Translations under genes and position numbers: made by a program
Part shown: positions 24,102-32,850 of the stretch, piece after piece
Layout of the letters: every line of letters starts with the position of its first letter
How positions within the stretch are numbered: position 1 is the stretch's first letter
The notes under the pieces: model-generated
Databases searched by the model: none
What the model was told of the DNA's origin: nothing
The model's input: the letters and a program-made list of their open reading frames with translations, nothing else
Source: UBA4416 sp964543545
Lineage (GTDB): Bacteria > Bacteroidota > Bacteroidia > B-17B0 > Aurantibacillaceae
Length of the DNA: 64,000 bases
Reading direction: 5' to 3'
Assembly: GCA_964543545.1 (NCBI GenBank)
Contig: CAZIYT010000004.1
Span: 620,001 to 684,000, forward strand

Positions 24102-25139
24102 TTACGTAGGATCTAACATTCTCTTGATATGATTTACAACATCCAGATAGGCTTCATCTGCATTCGGCCATAAGCTAATAGCTAATTTATCTGTAGGTAC
24201 CGCCAGGAATTTGCTGAATAGAGAACTAGCAAAATCGCAAGGACGGATAATTACAGGAACAATTCTAACCTCACCTCTTTTGTGGCGTTCGATTGCATTT
24301 TTGATTTCAACATCTTTAATGTAATCAGAATTCATAAAATCAGAGCTAAGAAGAAATAAAATAACATCAGCTTCTTTCAATTTGTTTTTTATTTCCTGGT
24401 CCCAATCCTGCCCGGGCAAAATTCCTTTGCCATCCCATGCTTTTATCGTGCCATTATTAATCAAGCCTTTAAAATGGCTCTTTAATTCATTTTTAAAATG
24501 GTCGTCTTTAAACGAATAGGAAATGAAAAAATTGAATCCACGGGCTTGTGGCGCTTTACCGGATTCTGTGTCAGATGATGAAATTTTAACGACAGCCTCA
24601 GGCAGTTCAGGTTTTGATCCTAAGATGGGTCTGAAGTATTTCTCATAATGCTTATCAACAACCAGCCTGTTCGGTAAGTTTCGGTCAATGATCACAATTC
24701 CGGCATGGAGGAGGAAGATCTTGATGCAGGAGAAGTTTAACGGCATCTGGTTGGAATATAAAACAATGAGATCCCCAGGCTGTTCATAGATTATGACTTT
24801 TTCTCCAAACACAAACTGCGACAGTCGCTTCTTGTCTAAGTACTCGAAGATTCTTACTAAGATAAGCGCTGACAATTCCTGATGCGACTGAATATTTTCC
24901 CAGGTAATCGTTTTGCTTTTAGCTACAGAACCGTCTAATTGGAAGTCGATAACAGCTAATGTACTCAGAAACAGCAGGGTGTTTTCAAAAGAAAGCATGA
25001 AGTTGAGCGATTTGTGCTTGCACAGGAATTCTAAATCTTCCTTTTGAATGGGCTGAATACCATGTAAAGCTTCCATTAATAAAAAATGAAACTCGTCCAG
25101 ACTCGCCAGCTTATCTATTTTTGATAGTTCTTTTGACAT
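24102..25139 (-). CDS. TIR-domain protein, candidate effector
   Basis: A 345-residue protein. Residues about 200-345 are a TIR domain: FNFFISYSFKDDHFKNEL start, WDGKGILPGQDWDQEI loop, VILFLLSSDFMNSDY, and the acidic residue in KDVEIKNAIERH, in the position of the catalytic Glu of NAD-cleaving bacterial TIRs, then VRIVPVIIRPCDF. The N-terminal 195 residues are not recognised; they are helical, then beta-rich, with a segment LNFSCIKIFLLHAGIVIIDR. The gene overlaps the helicase gene by 29 bp, so it is the last gene of the methyltransferase-ParB-helicase cassette and probably its toxic output. Confidence 0.88.
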   Translation of the reverse strand: MSKELSKIDKLASLDEFHFLLMEALHGIQPIQKEDLEFLCKHKSLNFMLSFENTLLFLSTLAVIDFQLDGSVAKSKTITWENIQSHQELSALILVRIFEYLDKKRLSQFVFGEKVIIYEQPGDLIVLYSNQMPLNFSCIKIFLLHAGIVIIDRNLPNRLVVDKHYEKYFRPILGSKPELPEAVVKISSSDTESGKAPQARGFNFFISYSFKDDHFKNELKSHFKGLINNGTIKAWDGKGILPGQDWDQEIKNKLKEADVILFLLSSDFMNSDYIKDVEIKNAIERHKRGEVRIVPVIIRPCDFASSLFSKFLAVPTDKLAISLWPNADEAYLDVVNHIKRMLDPT

Positions 25140-27117
25140 AATTTTTGATTAATGCTTTAATATCATTTTGTTGATCTTCTTCGTAATCCATGTTCAGGTT
25201 AATTAATGGAATCTCCTGGCCTTCTATGATTGCCGTCATCCGGACTTCCTTTTCCGTAAGCCGCTCATGAATCGTTTCATCAATGCTTTTTTCCGAAATG
25301 AAATAGTAGTAATTGATTTTATCTTCAGGTTTTAAGCCAACCCGGTGGATTCGGTCTTTGGATTGTAGAAAATTAGACGCATTAAAATTCCGTTCTAAAT
25401 AAATCGCATTGTGACATTTTTTGTGTAAGGAGATGGATTCTGCTACTGCAAAGGGATTGGCCAGGATTACTTTAAAATCTGAATCATCCTGGTTGAATTG
25501 CCGGACGATGCTTTCCCTGGTATCCATACCCTCATGAATCGCCTCATCTGAGTCGACGGGTGTTTCACCAATTAGTAACTTTGATGGAATTCCCTGTGCG
25601 CTCAGGTAATTCTGCAATTCCTTGATGCTTTGAATAAAAATTCCCCAGATCACTATTTTTCCTCCTTCGGATACTATCTTTGATACCAGGTTCGCAATGG
25701 CAATGTACTTTTCAGGGATCTCCACTGACTTAAACTTCATAATGTTGTTAATCAATACCGAATCGTCACTGAATAATTCATTGGATATTCCAAGTTCATG
25801 GTAGTACTCTTCTATTGGTTTTTGAAGTAGTGCCGGATTGGTTGCAGCCTGCATGAGGCGGATCATCCTGGATTTTACCAGAACCGCTTCGGCTTCGTTG
25901 TTTGTCTTATCCGACCTGGAAAAGTAGGGCATGTATTGCTTTTCAAGAGAATCATAGATCTGCCTTTGGTACTCTCCCATCTTAATTTTAACAGGTGGAT
26001 TTTCGATGGCAGGAGGGAGGTTCATGTACTTCATTAAATCCCTCTTTGTGATCCGGATAAAGAAAGGAGAGATGTTATTGGTTAATTCCGGGATGCGATA
26101 GTCTGTTGGATCCTGAGACATTTCTTTGAGTTGGTGCAGCTGAAATTTGATAACCTCTCTGTCAGGCCAGATGAAATTGTACAGGTTGCAAAGATCTTCA
26201 TAGCCATTTGGAATTGGTGTGCCACTCAGTGCAACCCTTGATGCGCAATATTTCGCTAAATTCAGAACCGATTTTGCCCAAAGACCTCCCTGTGTATTTT
26301 TTATTTTGTGGGCTTCATCAAGAATCATCATCACCCGGTTGCCAGGCCGTTTAAGATAGGAAAGGATGTCCTCATTGCTTGAGCTGATGCTTTGGTAAGA
26401 GATCAGGCTTATTTCTGCTGAGTTTGGGGAAAGTAAATGCCGGACTCTTTCTTCCCTGGGGATGCCTCCCGACAAACGTTGAATCTTACCCTTTTTGCCA
26501 AAACAAGCCTGGTATTCGTCTTCCCAGGGGCCGAAGGAGCTTAAGGGACCGACAATAAACAGCTTATTGACGTGTTTCGGGTGGTCCTGAGGCAGGTTGT
26601 TCAAATAGGCATAGGCGGCATACACAATGCTGGTTTTACCAGCTCCGGGAACAGAGAAGTTGCAGGCATTCTGAGCGAAGGTCAAATGGTAAGATGAGAG
26701 CAATTGCAGATCATACAGGCGCCTGGCCGGCATTTTACTTTTCAGTAGCTCTGTAAAGGCGTTGAAATCCTCTGTGTTAATCTTGTTTTGCCAGATATTT
26801 TTTGCCTTCTCGGAAAACTCTTCAAAGCGTGACTTCTCGTCTAAAAAATGAGTAAGTACGTTTTGGGATGTTTCGCTCAAAGATTCTTCACAACCGAATT
26901 TTGCCAGCATCTCCTGAATCAGGGCAAAGGTTTTTTCCTGTTCCTGTTCTGTTTCTTTGCCATAAGGAATTGCAATTAACTCAGAGCTGCTTAAATCCGC
27001 CTTCAGGTAGTCTACCAGATAGAACCGGGCTCTCCTGTTTGACAGTAGCGCGCTTACATCACCCGAAAGGTGAAATGCTCCCTGATCTTCAACAATATGT
27101 ACGGTTATGCTGGGCAT
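25111..27117 (-). CDS. SNF2-family DEAD/DEAH helicase
   Basis: A 668-residue protein. After an N-terminal 160-residue region of unknown fold come the SNF2 motifs: Walker A in FSVPGAGKTSIVYAAYAYL, DEAH box in MMILDEAHKIKNTQGG, SGTPIPNGYEDL (motif III), and in the second RecA domain GGKIVIWGIFIQSIKELQNY, FKVILANPFAVAESISLH and QSKDRIHRVGLK (motif VI). Such enzymes translocate on double-stranded DNA without strand separation. It sits between the ParB-like gene (1-bp overlap) and the TIR gene. SNF2 helicases also occur in DISARM-like defence, but no DUF1998 or PLD partner is present here. Confidence 0.92.
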   Translation of the reverse strand: MPSITVHIVEDQGAFHLSGDVSALLSNRRARFYLVDYLKADLSSSELIAIPYGKETEQEQEKTFALIQEMLAKFGCEESLSETSQNVLTHFLDEKSRFEEFSEKAKNIWQNKINTEDFNAFTELLKSKMPARRLYDLQLLSSYHLTFAQNACNFSVPGAGKTSIVYAAYAYLNNLPQDHPKHVNKLFIVGPLSSFGPWEDEYQACFGKKGKIQRLSGGIPREERVRHLLSPNSAEISLISYQSISSSNEDILSYLKRPGNRVMMILDEAHKIKNTQGGLWAKSVLNLAKYCASRVALSGTPIPNGYEDLCNLYNFIWPDREVIKFQLHQLKEMSQDPTDYRIPELTNNISPFFIRITKRDLMKYMNLPPAIENPPVKIKMGEYQRQIYDSLEKQYMPYFSRSDKTNNEAEAVLVKSRMIRLMQAATNPALLQKPIEEYYHELGISNELFSDDSVLINNIMKFKSVEIPEKYIAIANLVSKIVSEGGKIVIWGIFIQSIKELQNYLSAQGIPSKLLIGETPVDSDEAIHEGMDTRESIVRQFNQDDSDFKVILANPFAVAESISLHKKCHNAIYLERNFNASNFLQSKDRIHRVGLKPEDKINYYYFISEKSIDETIHERLTEKEVRMTAIIEGQEIPLINLNMDYEEDQQNDIKALIKNYVKRTIKNR

Positions 27118-28391
27118 TATTTCTGGTTACTTGTGATGATTTTCTGATACTTCACGGTTAAAGAATAGATCTCTTTAATTAATGAGAGCACGTTTGCGTC
27201 ATTGTAAAAAGGTTCAACGTCTGTATTGATGGAGTAAAGCGTATCTTTAGCACGGCGCAGCAGGATCAGCGGTGCGTTTTCCTCGTTAAAGTCCTCAAGA
27301 CGCCTCTGGGACTTATTGAGGTTCTTCGTTAATACCGCTGCAGCGTTGCTTTTCCAATCCTCATCCCTCACTTTGAGAATCGCGGAGAGGTTTTTTTGAG
27401 GATCTTTTTCTCTCAACTCATCAATGCTGGATTCCTTATTATTAATGGGATCAATGGTTTTAAAATGTTCATCCCTGAATTTCTCCCAGACCTTTTGCTT
27501 GCAGAAAAAACTTTCTTTTCTACTGAGAGCCGCAATGGCTCTGAATTCTTTGCCTTCATACCTCGCCCTCATGTAATCAAAACAGATGGCTTTCAGATCA
27601 GAAATGTCCGATGGTTTATATGCCCAGTCGACATAATGTGTGCCGTTCTCATAACGTTTTAGATAACGGTTAAGATCTACAAACTGCCCTTCCAGTTTTT
27701 CCAGCCGGGTATAGATTCCGTTGTAGCCGAGGTTGTCCAGATAATCATCCATCAAGTGCATGATAGCCAGCCATTCATTTATTTTAGTATCTTTTTCTCC
27801 CATCATCTTTGCAATTTCTGCTGTCCCGAAGCCAATCTCCGTCAGATCCTTGCATTTCAGGTACTTTTCAATCGGGTTATAATCCAGCTTATCATCTTCT
27901 CCAATTTGATAGGTGGTTTCCAGGCGCATAATCTCCTTGGGATTATCATCGAGGGTATCATCCAGGATAATGGCTTTAAAATACATAGGGCCGGAATTTT
28001 TTTCCTGTGCAATTCTGTTTAAAATACTGGCCCGGCGATTTCCGTCAATGATAATTCCATCCTTCGTTACAATGCCTATTTTCTTTTGCCCATACTCTTT
28101 CAGATCCTCCATCGTAATTTTGTTCCTCACAATTTTTGATTCCCACAGGAATTTTTCAATTGTTTTTTTATCGGATTTGTTTTCCACATTCAAGGGGTGA
28201 AATTGCCGCTCATAAGATTTGACCATACTCAGGACCCGGCCGTTATACTTATTGTACACCAGGAATTCGATAGGAATTTCAAAAACCGGTAATAGTTTTT
28301 TCTCACCCCTGTAAATGATGTCATCCATTTTGTAAGGAGTTTTGGTAGCCCGCAGGCTATTCAGCTGTTTTAATCGTTCTTTTTGATTCAT
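27117..28391 (-). CDS. ParB/sulfiredoxin-like domain protein
   Basis: A 424-residue protein. The ParB-N-like core lies at about residues 30-160 with IPIEFLVYNKYNGRV, then KIGIVTKDGIIIDGNRRASI, whose DGNRR motif corresponds to the nucleotide-binding G-E/N-R-R/H signature of ParB CTPases. A HTH-like stretch follows (GFGTAEIAKMMGEKDTKINE, about 185-205). The C-terminal 200 residues are helical and unrecognised. In defence cassettes ParB-like proteins act as DNA-loading or nuclease-like factors. It overlaps the methyltransferase gene by 35 bp and the helicase by 1 bp. Confidence 0.88.
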   Translation of the reverse strand: MNQKERLKQLNSLRATKTPYKMDDIIYRGEKKLLPVFEIPIEFLVYNKYNGRVLSMVKSYERQFHPLNVENKSDKKTIEKFLWESKIVRNKITMEDLKEYGQKKIGIVTKDGIIIDGNRRASILNRIAQEKNSGPMYFKAIILDDTLDDNPKEIMRLETTYQIGEDDKLDYNPIEKYLKCKDLTEIGFGTAEIAKMMGEKDTKINEWLAIMHLMDDYLDNLGYNGIYTRLEKLEGQFVDLNRYLKRYENGTHYVDWAYKPSDISDLKAICFDYMRARYEGKEFRAIAALSRKESFFCKQKVWEKFRDEHFKTIDPINNKESSIDELREKDPQKNLSAILKVRDEDWKSNAAAVLTKNLNKSQRRLEDFNEENAPLILLRRAKDTLYSINTDVEPFYNDANVLSLIKEIYSLTVKYQKIITSNQK

Positions 28392-30021
28392 GTTTTTGAT
28401 TCATTAGGTTAATCCACTTTAATACAATGTAATATCCAATCGCAATGGCTTTGGGAAGCTCATAGGGAGGTTTGTTCATGCCAATCCTTTCGTGAAAGAC
28501 ATTGCTGTCAAACTGAAAATTCTGATCTATGAATTTTCTTACCAGTTGCAGCATTTCGTATGGTCCTACGAGTTTTTTCCGGCGCATGTCTTCCGCCGTG
28601 CGGCAATAGACACTTTGAAACTCGTCTGCAGAAGAAATTTTGTGGCCATGCAGGTCAAAAAAGCCATTCGCTGTTTTCTTGTCCTGGGCGTTCAGGTACA
28701 TGCTGGTGATTTCCGGGCAATACATCCTGGCCCGGTTTTTTCCCTGGCTGTAATGAATCTCTGCAGACCATCGATAGTCTTGGTTCTCGAAATCAGAATG
28801 CGTATTGGTGAGCTCCACACGGTAGGTACTATGTATAAAATAAGGAATGTGATACCTGAACTTAGCGCTTATCCGCTTTTCCTTTTCTTTTTTAATTGAA
28901 ATCTCCGTGAAATTCAGATTGACAAATTCAAGCTTATTGGCATGGGCTATCGGTTTGTAAATATTCCGGCATCGTTTGCCTTTTGCTTTTAAAATGGCTT
29001 TAGCAAACGCATATGCAAGTTTTGGCGGTACCGCATTTCCTACTAATCTGTATTTGACGCTGGCGGAGTTTCCATAGAATCGGTAATCAATAGGGAAGCT
29101 CATGAGGGAGGCAACCTCGCGGATGGTTGGAGCACGTAGTTTCCCATCTTTATGTGCCAGGATAAATCCCTCCCTCGAAGAGCAGGACATCGTAGCCATG
29201 ATGGTTCTGGCAGGTTTCTCGGTATTTTCCGGTATCGACATCCGTCCCATATAACCTCTGTCTTGTTTGAGTCTGATACTTTTAATCGTTTCGAAATCGG
29301 AAAGAAGCTGTAGGTAATGGTGGTCGGTAATATTCATTCCGGAGAGACTTAAATCGTAAATGGGGTCCTGAATAGTTTCGGATAATTTTGTTTTGGGAGA
29401 ACCTAAAGAAGCCAGGATGCTTTTGAGCGGTATTAAATCCGAGTCATGTTTAATAACTGTTTCAGGTCGCGGAAAGTCTCCACAGAAATAGCGGATTCTG
29501 TTGGATGGTACACCAAAGTATTTGGCATTATACTCTCCGGCGAACGTGCCTTTTACGTGAAGAACCCGGGAGCTGTTGATGCCGAGTGAATATCCTGAAT
29601 AGTCGTCCCTGATATAATCCTTCACTTTTGGCACATTTTCCAGAAGCCAATACTGAAGCATAGAATTTCGCTTGTATTTTTTTCTGAAAACGATTCTGAG
29701 ATAGGCTTCAATGAGCCTAGCCCCCTTCTCTTTATCGCCTTTTCCGGCGCGGTTGGAGGTGGAAAAAAATGTACAGGGAGGAGATCCTACAATAACGTGT
29801 GAGTCCGGTATGATCTTGTCGAACTCATCATCAGACAGGTTAGATAATCTGATTACATCATCACAGATGGCTTCCCCATCCGGATGATTTTCATTGTGCG
29901 TATCTACGGCTTTTTTCCATAGATCAACGGCCCATATTACGTCGAATCCCGCTTGCCTGAAGCCTTCGGAGAAACCTCCGGCACCACAGAAAAAATCGAT
30001 TACAGTCAACTTATTAGTCAT
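28357..30021 (-). CDS. DNA (cytosine-5) methyltransferase with C-terminal extension
   Basis: A protein of about 554 residues. The C5-methyltransferase motifs appear in order: I (VIDFFCGAGGFSEGF), IV (VGSPPCTFFSTSNR, catalytic Cys), VI (WLLENVPKV), VIII (QDRGYMGRMS) and X (GNAVPPKLAYAFAKAIL, about residue 355). The target-recognition part between VIII and X is short. About 190 further residues follow motif X with no methyltransferase feature, which is unusual and may bind a partner. ATG 30021 (MTNKLTVIDFF) is preferred to the ATG at 30069. It heads a four-gene overlapping cassette with ParB, helicase and TIR genes. Confidence 0.93.
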   Translation of the reverse strand: MTNKLTVIDFFCGAGGFSEGFRQAGFDVIWAVDLWKKAVDTHNENHPDGEAICDDVIRLSNLSDDEFDKIIPDSHVIVGSPPCTFFSTSNRAGKGDKEKGARLIEAYLRIVFRKKYKRNSMLQYWLLENVPKVKDYIRDDYSGYSLGINSSRVLHVKGTFAGEYNAKYFGVPSNRIRYFCGDFPRPETVIKHDSDLIPLKSILASLGSPKTKLSETIQDPIYDLSLSGMNITDHHYLQLLSDFETIKSIRLKQDRGYMGRMSIPENTEKPARTIMATMSCSSREGFILAHKDGKLRAPTIREVASLMSFPIDYRFYGNSASVKYRLVGNAVPPKLAYAFAKAILKAKGKRCRNIYKPIAHANKLEFVNLNFTEISIKKEKEKRISAKFRYHIPYFIHSTYRVELTNTHSDFENQDYRWSAEIHYSQGKNRARMYCPEITSMYLNAQDKKTANGFFDLHGHKISSADEFQSVYCRTAEDMRRKKLVGPYEMLQLVRKFIDQNFQFDSNVFHERIGMNKPPYELPKAIAIGYYIVLKWINLMNQKHESKRTIKTAE

Positions 30022-30300
30022 AATTACATTAGAATTTGTTTCGGAAAAAGCAAAGGGATATACCCCCATGCATGCATGGATTTTTTTTGATAGATATATT
30101 AGTTGATTAGTTTACCTCTCTGGACTTCTGTCTACTATGTCAAAAGCTCTTGTATGTTGAGCTTATTAAAAGGTACAGGCTGTGGTTTTCTTATTTCTTT
30201 GGATTCGGGATTCTTCAGGCCATTTTTCTGCTTAGTCCTTAAATGTGGCGTCAACGATATAGTAACTGAGAAATATTTTCTTCCTCATCTTATTGTAATT
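30022..30300. other. Gap between caspase gene and methyltransferase gene, with 14-bp palindrome
   Basis: No gene is seen in these 279 bp. A perfect palindrome CCATGCATGCATGG lies at 30066-30079, 45 bp upstream of the methyltransferase ATG, in a likely leader or promoter position. It could be an operator or a modification site. No clear -7 box was found for the methyltransferase gene. Confidence 0.5.
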
Positions 30301-31245
30301 TTAAATCCTGTCTTGCTTAACTAAGTGCCAGTAATGTTGTCCTAATGCAGTAAGCTTACAGGCTTTATGTTCTATAGCTGCAAAATACATGTCTTCTGTG
30401 CCGATTGGAATAACCAATCCCACTCTGTTCATTTTCTGGAGCTCTTTAAATATTTCAACCTTCACAGGATCTGCTGTTTCCTTATTCGTCCATTCATAGC
30501 CTGGATCTAATGAGAACTCGCTTCTGGAAGCTGGGAAATAGATGATTAATTTCTTTAAGATTGTTAAGGAGATGTGTGACTTAACCTTTCGCAGTGGCGT
30601 AAACCGGGTTACATTTGTTCTGAAGATAGGCCTCTGGCCCCAGTTTCCGATTGCCATATCAATATGAGCATAAACGCTTCCGGGAGTTATATCTCCTTTA
30701 AGATCGGAAGCGCCGCCTTCTAAAGCATCAATCAATAAACTTGTAAATATTCCATGACCATCTTTTTCAACCGAGGTTTCTTTTTCACGGCTGGAAGTGA
30801 GTATCGTCATGCCTTTCCCTAAATAGGAAGTGCCGGCGGCATTTACCGGAGTTCCGAATGCGCCGGAATTGCAGCAGTCCAATATGATTACTTTTGTTCT
30901 AACGTCAGACTGATTGGCATAATGCAATATTTCATCCATTGAAATTCCCGGATCATTAGGCCCCGCATCCGGTGTCACGATGTATCCTCCAGCAGCACTC
31001 ATATAGCCATGGCCTGAAAAATATAAAAGCACCATATTAGCGTCGCAATCAAACAGGTTTCTAATCATTTCTCTCAGTTTGGATTTTGACTCCACATCCA
31101 AAGCGAGTTTTATTTCGAAGTTGACGCGCTTTTGATCATCATCATCGTAATTAAGTACTTCAGCTATTCTCTTGGCGTCGTTTTTGCAGCCGTTTAGTGG
31201 TTGCGCAGGATACTTGTCTATCCCAATAATTAAAGCTTGTCTCAT
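30301..31245 (-). CDS. Caspase-like (peptidase C14) protein, first copy
   Basis: A 314-residue protein. The caspase-fold p20 region (about 1-215) starts RQALIIGIDKYPAQPLNGCK, has the catalytic His79 in LLYFSGHGYMSA and the catalytic Cys125 in VIILDCCNSGAFG. After it a winged-helix-like C-terminal region (about 245-314) contains VKVEIFKELQKMNRVGLVIP and ALGQHYWHLVKQ. No signal peptide or transmembrane helix. It lies 24 bp after the 268-aa gene in one transcription unit whose promoter bears the 20-bp palindrome. Caspase-like proteases are known as effectors in several bacterial conflict systems; target here unknown. Confidence 0.9.
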   Translation of the reverse strand: MRQALIIGIDKYPAQPLNGCKNDAKRIAEVLNYDDDDQKRVNFEIKLALDVESKSKLREMIRNLFDCDANMVLLYFSGHGYMSAAGGYIVTPDAGPNDPGISMDEILHYANQSDVRTKVIILDCCNSGAFGTPVNAAGTSYLGKGMTILTSSREKETSVEKDGHGIFTSLLIDALEGGASDLKGDITPGSVYAHIDMAIGNWGQRPIFRTNVTRFTPLRKVKSHISLTILKKLIIYFPASRSEFSLDPGYEWTNKETADPVKVEIFKELQKMNRVGLVIPIGTEDMYFAAIEHKACKLTALGQHYWHLVKQDRI

Positions 31246-31269
31246 GGATATGTTATTTGTTGATTATTT

Positions 31270-32058
31270 TTATGCTATTGGTAATTTTATTTCTATGTCG
31301 TATGGTGGGGTTCTTATTTCCTGTTGCCGCCAGAAGATGCCTTTGTCTGCTCTTACCAAGCCGGAAATCGTATAATGAAGTGCCTTACAGGATGATGGAA
31401 CATCAATCACCTGGATTAAAAGCTGGTCGCCCAGCAAGGGTGTTTTTTCTTCGTTGAGGTTAATAATCCAATCACACTTGTTGGATCCTATACCGGCCGA
31501 TTGGATAACAGGAGCATAAACGTTCAGGTTGAATTTCCCTATGAATTCAGAGGCTGTGCATAATTGCAGCTTCAGATCACCGATGCCAACAAACTCGTTT
31601 AGTAAGGTTTCAGCAATAATAGAAGGGACACCCAGTGAAGCCTGTCCTGATAGGCCGAGAGCTCCTGAGATATTCAGGCTACCCTTAAAAACCTGGTTAA
31701 ACTTCGTTTGCGGAATGAGGTCGATTGTTCGTAAATCGGATGGATTAGAGCATAATGCCGAATAGTGTAGCTCCTCCACTTTAGCCTTACCCTGGGTTCG
31801 GAGGGCGCTGATTGCATGAACGACCATGAAAATCCTGGTGCCGGCTTCTGAAGTGTGTGAAGTGGTTTTGTCGGTCTGTCTTTGTAATTTGTTTAAATCA
31901 TAAACTAAAGGCTGGTTTCCCAGGCGTAGTTTGATTCCCAGGACTTCTGAAGCCGGGTTATTGTTGTTTTCAGTTGTCGGTGGAAGGTTGAATATCCCTC
32001 CCGACTTTATGGTGGAAGGAGTTTCATCAAAAATCAGATCAGTATCGATGTATTGCAT
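31270..32058 (-). CDS. Unknown protein paired with the first caspase (about 262 aa)
   Basis: Not recognised by family. Beta-rich, no signal peptide. The middle has a Gly/Ala/Leu-rich segment (GSLNISGALGLSGQASLGV, then IIAETLLNEFVGIGDLKL) flanked by FNLNVYAPVIQSAG. The frame can begin with GTG at 32076, but the -7 box (32076-32083) overlaps that codon, so ATG 32058 (MQYIDTDLIFDETP) is preferred. It is the first gene of the caspase unit and could be a protease substrate, adaptor or inhibitor; the hydrophobic segment makes a membrane-active substrate conceivable but unproven. Confidence 0.8.
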   Translation of the reverse strand: MQYIDTDLIFDETPSTIKSGGIFNLPPTTENNNNPASEVLGIKLRLGNQPLVYDLNKLQRQTDKTTSHTSEAGTRIFMVVHAISALRTQGKAKVEELHYSALCSNPSDLRTIDLIPQTKFNQVFKGSLNISGALGLSGQASLGVPSIIAETLLNEFVGIGDLKLQLCTASEFIGKFNLNVYAPVIQSAGIGSNKCDWIINLNEEKTPLLGDQLLIQVIDVPSSCKALHYTISGLVRADKGIFWRQQEIRTPPYDIEIKLPIA

Positions 32059-32075
32059 ATTTACTTTCGTTGACA

Positions 32076-32169
32076 CAAAAGTATGCTGATGCTATTCGGA
32101 TTTTTTCATGGATAATGATGATTTTGTATACCGGAAAGTATGGATCTTTTATCCTTAGAACTAAGGATA
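32076..32169 (-). promoter_or_regulatory. Promoter and 20-bp palindrome of caspase unit 1
   Basis: TATCCTTAGAACTAAGGATA (32150-32169) is a perfect palindrome with 9-bp arms around AA, containing the 7-2-7 layout TCCTTAG-N2-CTAAGGA of NarL-family sites. A -7 box TACTTTTG (minus strand) lies at 32076-32083 without a -33 TTTG. Almost the same palindrome precedes caspase unit 2. Confidence 0.75.
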
Positions 32170-32187
32170 GCTACGTTGGAATGTAGT

Positions 32188-32844
32188 CTAGAAAAGGTGT
32201 TTGTATTTATTGTTTTGAAAATTTATGATCAATTGCTTTGAAGTATCACAGCCTAGTTTACTCAATACGTTCTTACGATGTGTTTCTACCGTACTATCAG
32301 CAATGTAAAGCTTTTCTGCAATTTTCTTGGTAGTAAATCCATTGCCAATAAGATAGAGAACCTCTTTTTCTCTTGGACTAAGCGGCGCCTCTTCAATGGC
32401 CTTACTGGTTTTATTCCGCTCGGATTTTACCAGAATTTTTAACGCTTCAGAATCCCAGTAGTCTTCGTCGTTTGCTACTGAATTAATCGCTTTCACCAGC
32501 TCTTCACTCCCTCTGTCTTTAATCACATAGCCGGATACGCCTGTGCCCATGAATTTTCGGATGATGTCTTCTTCTTTGTGAAGACTTAAAATAATGATCT
32601 TTGTTTGAAGATATTTTTGCTTTATTTCTAAAACCGTTTGATGACCATCCATCTCCGGCATGGTAATATCAATAATGGCTATATCAACAGCGTTGTGGCC
32701 TAAAATATCTAAAACCTGATGCCCGTTTATGGCTTCACCGACTATGTGGATATTTTCTTCAGTGCTTAGCAATGATCGTAGGCCATCCAGTAACATTTGA
32801 TGATCATCCGCAATCAGGATTCTTATAATGCTTTTATCTTTCAT
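32188..32844 (-). CDS. NarL/LuxR-type response regulator
   Basis: A 218-residue regulator. Receiver at about 7-125 with acidic pocket LIADDHQ, phospho-acceptor Asp59 in AIIDITMPEMDG, and Lys in SGYVIKDRGSEEL. The LuxR-type HTH is at about 150-210: LSPREKEVLYLIGNGFTTKK and YIADSTVETHRKNVLSKLG. It starts 6 bp after the kinase. HTH proteins of this class bind 7-2-7 palindromes like those found in front of both caspase units, so it is the likely activator of these. Confidence 0.94.
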   Translation of the reverse strand: MKDKSIIRILIADDHQMLLDGLRSLLSTEENIHIVGEAINGHQVLDILGHNAVDIAIIDITMPEMDGHQTVLEIKQKYLQTKIIILSLHKEEDIIRKFMGTGVSGYVIKDRGSEELVKAINSVANDEDYWDSEALKILVKSERNKTSKAIEEAPLSPREKEVLYLIGNGFTTKKIAEKLYIADSTVETHRKNVLSKLGCDTSKQLIINFQNNKYKHLF

Positions 32845-32850
32845 AGTAGG

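Noticed and set aside
24102..30021. Calling the cassette DISARM or a type II restriction system
   Set aside because: No DUF1998 protein, PLD protein or restriction endonuclease was seen; only methyltransferase and SNF2 helicase are shared.
30103..30324. Plus-strand frame of 73 codons between caspase 1 and methyltransferase genes
   Set aside because: Overlaps the caspase 3' end, hydrophobic low-complexity composition and no start context.
31270..32058. Calling the caspase partner a bacterial gasdermin
   Set aside because: Only a hydrophobic segment and gene pairing support it; no gasdermin signature or palmitoylation Cys at the N-terminus is evident.
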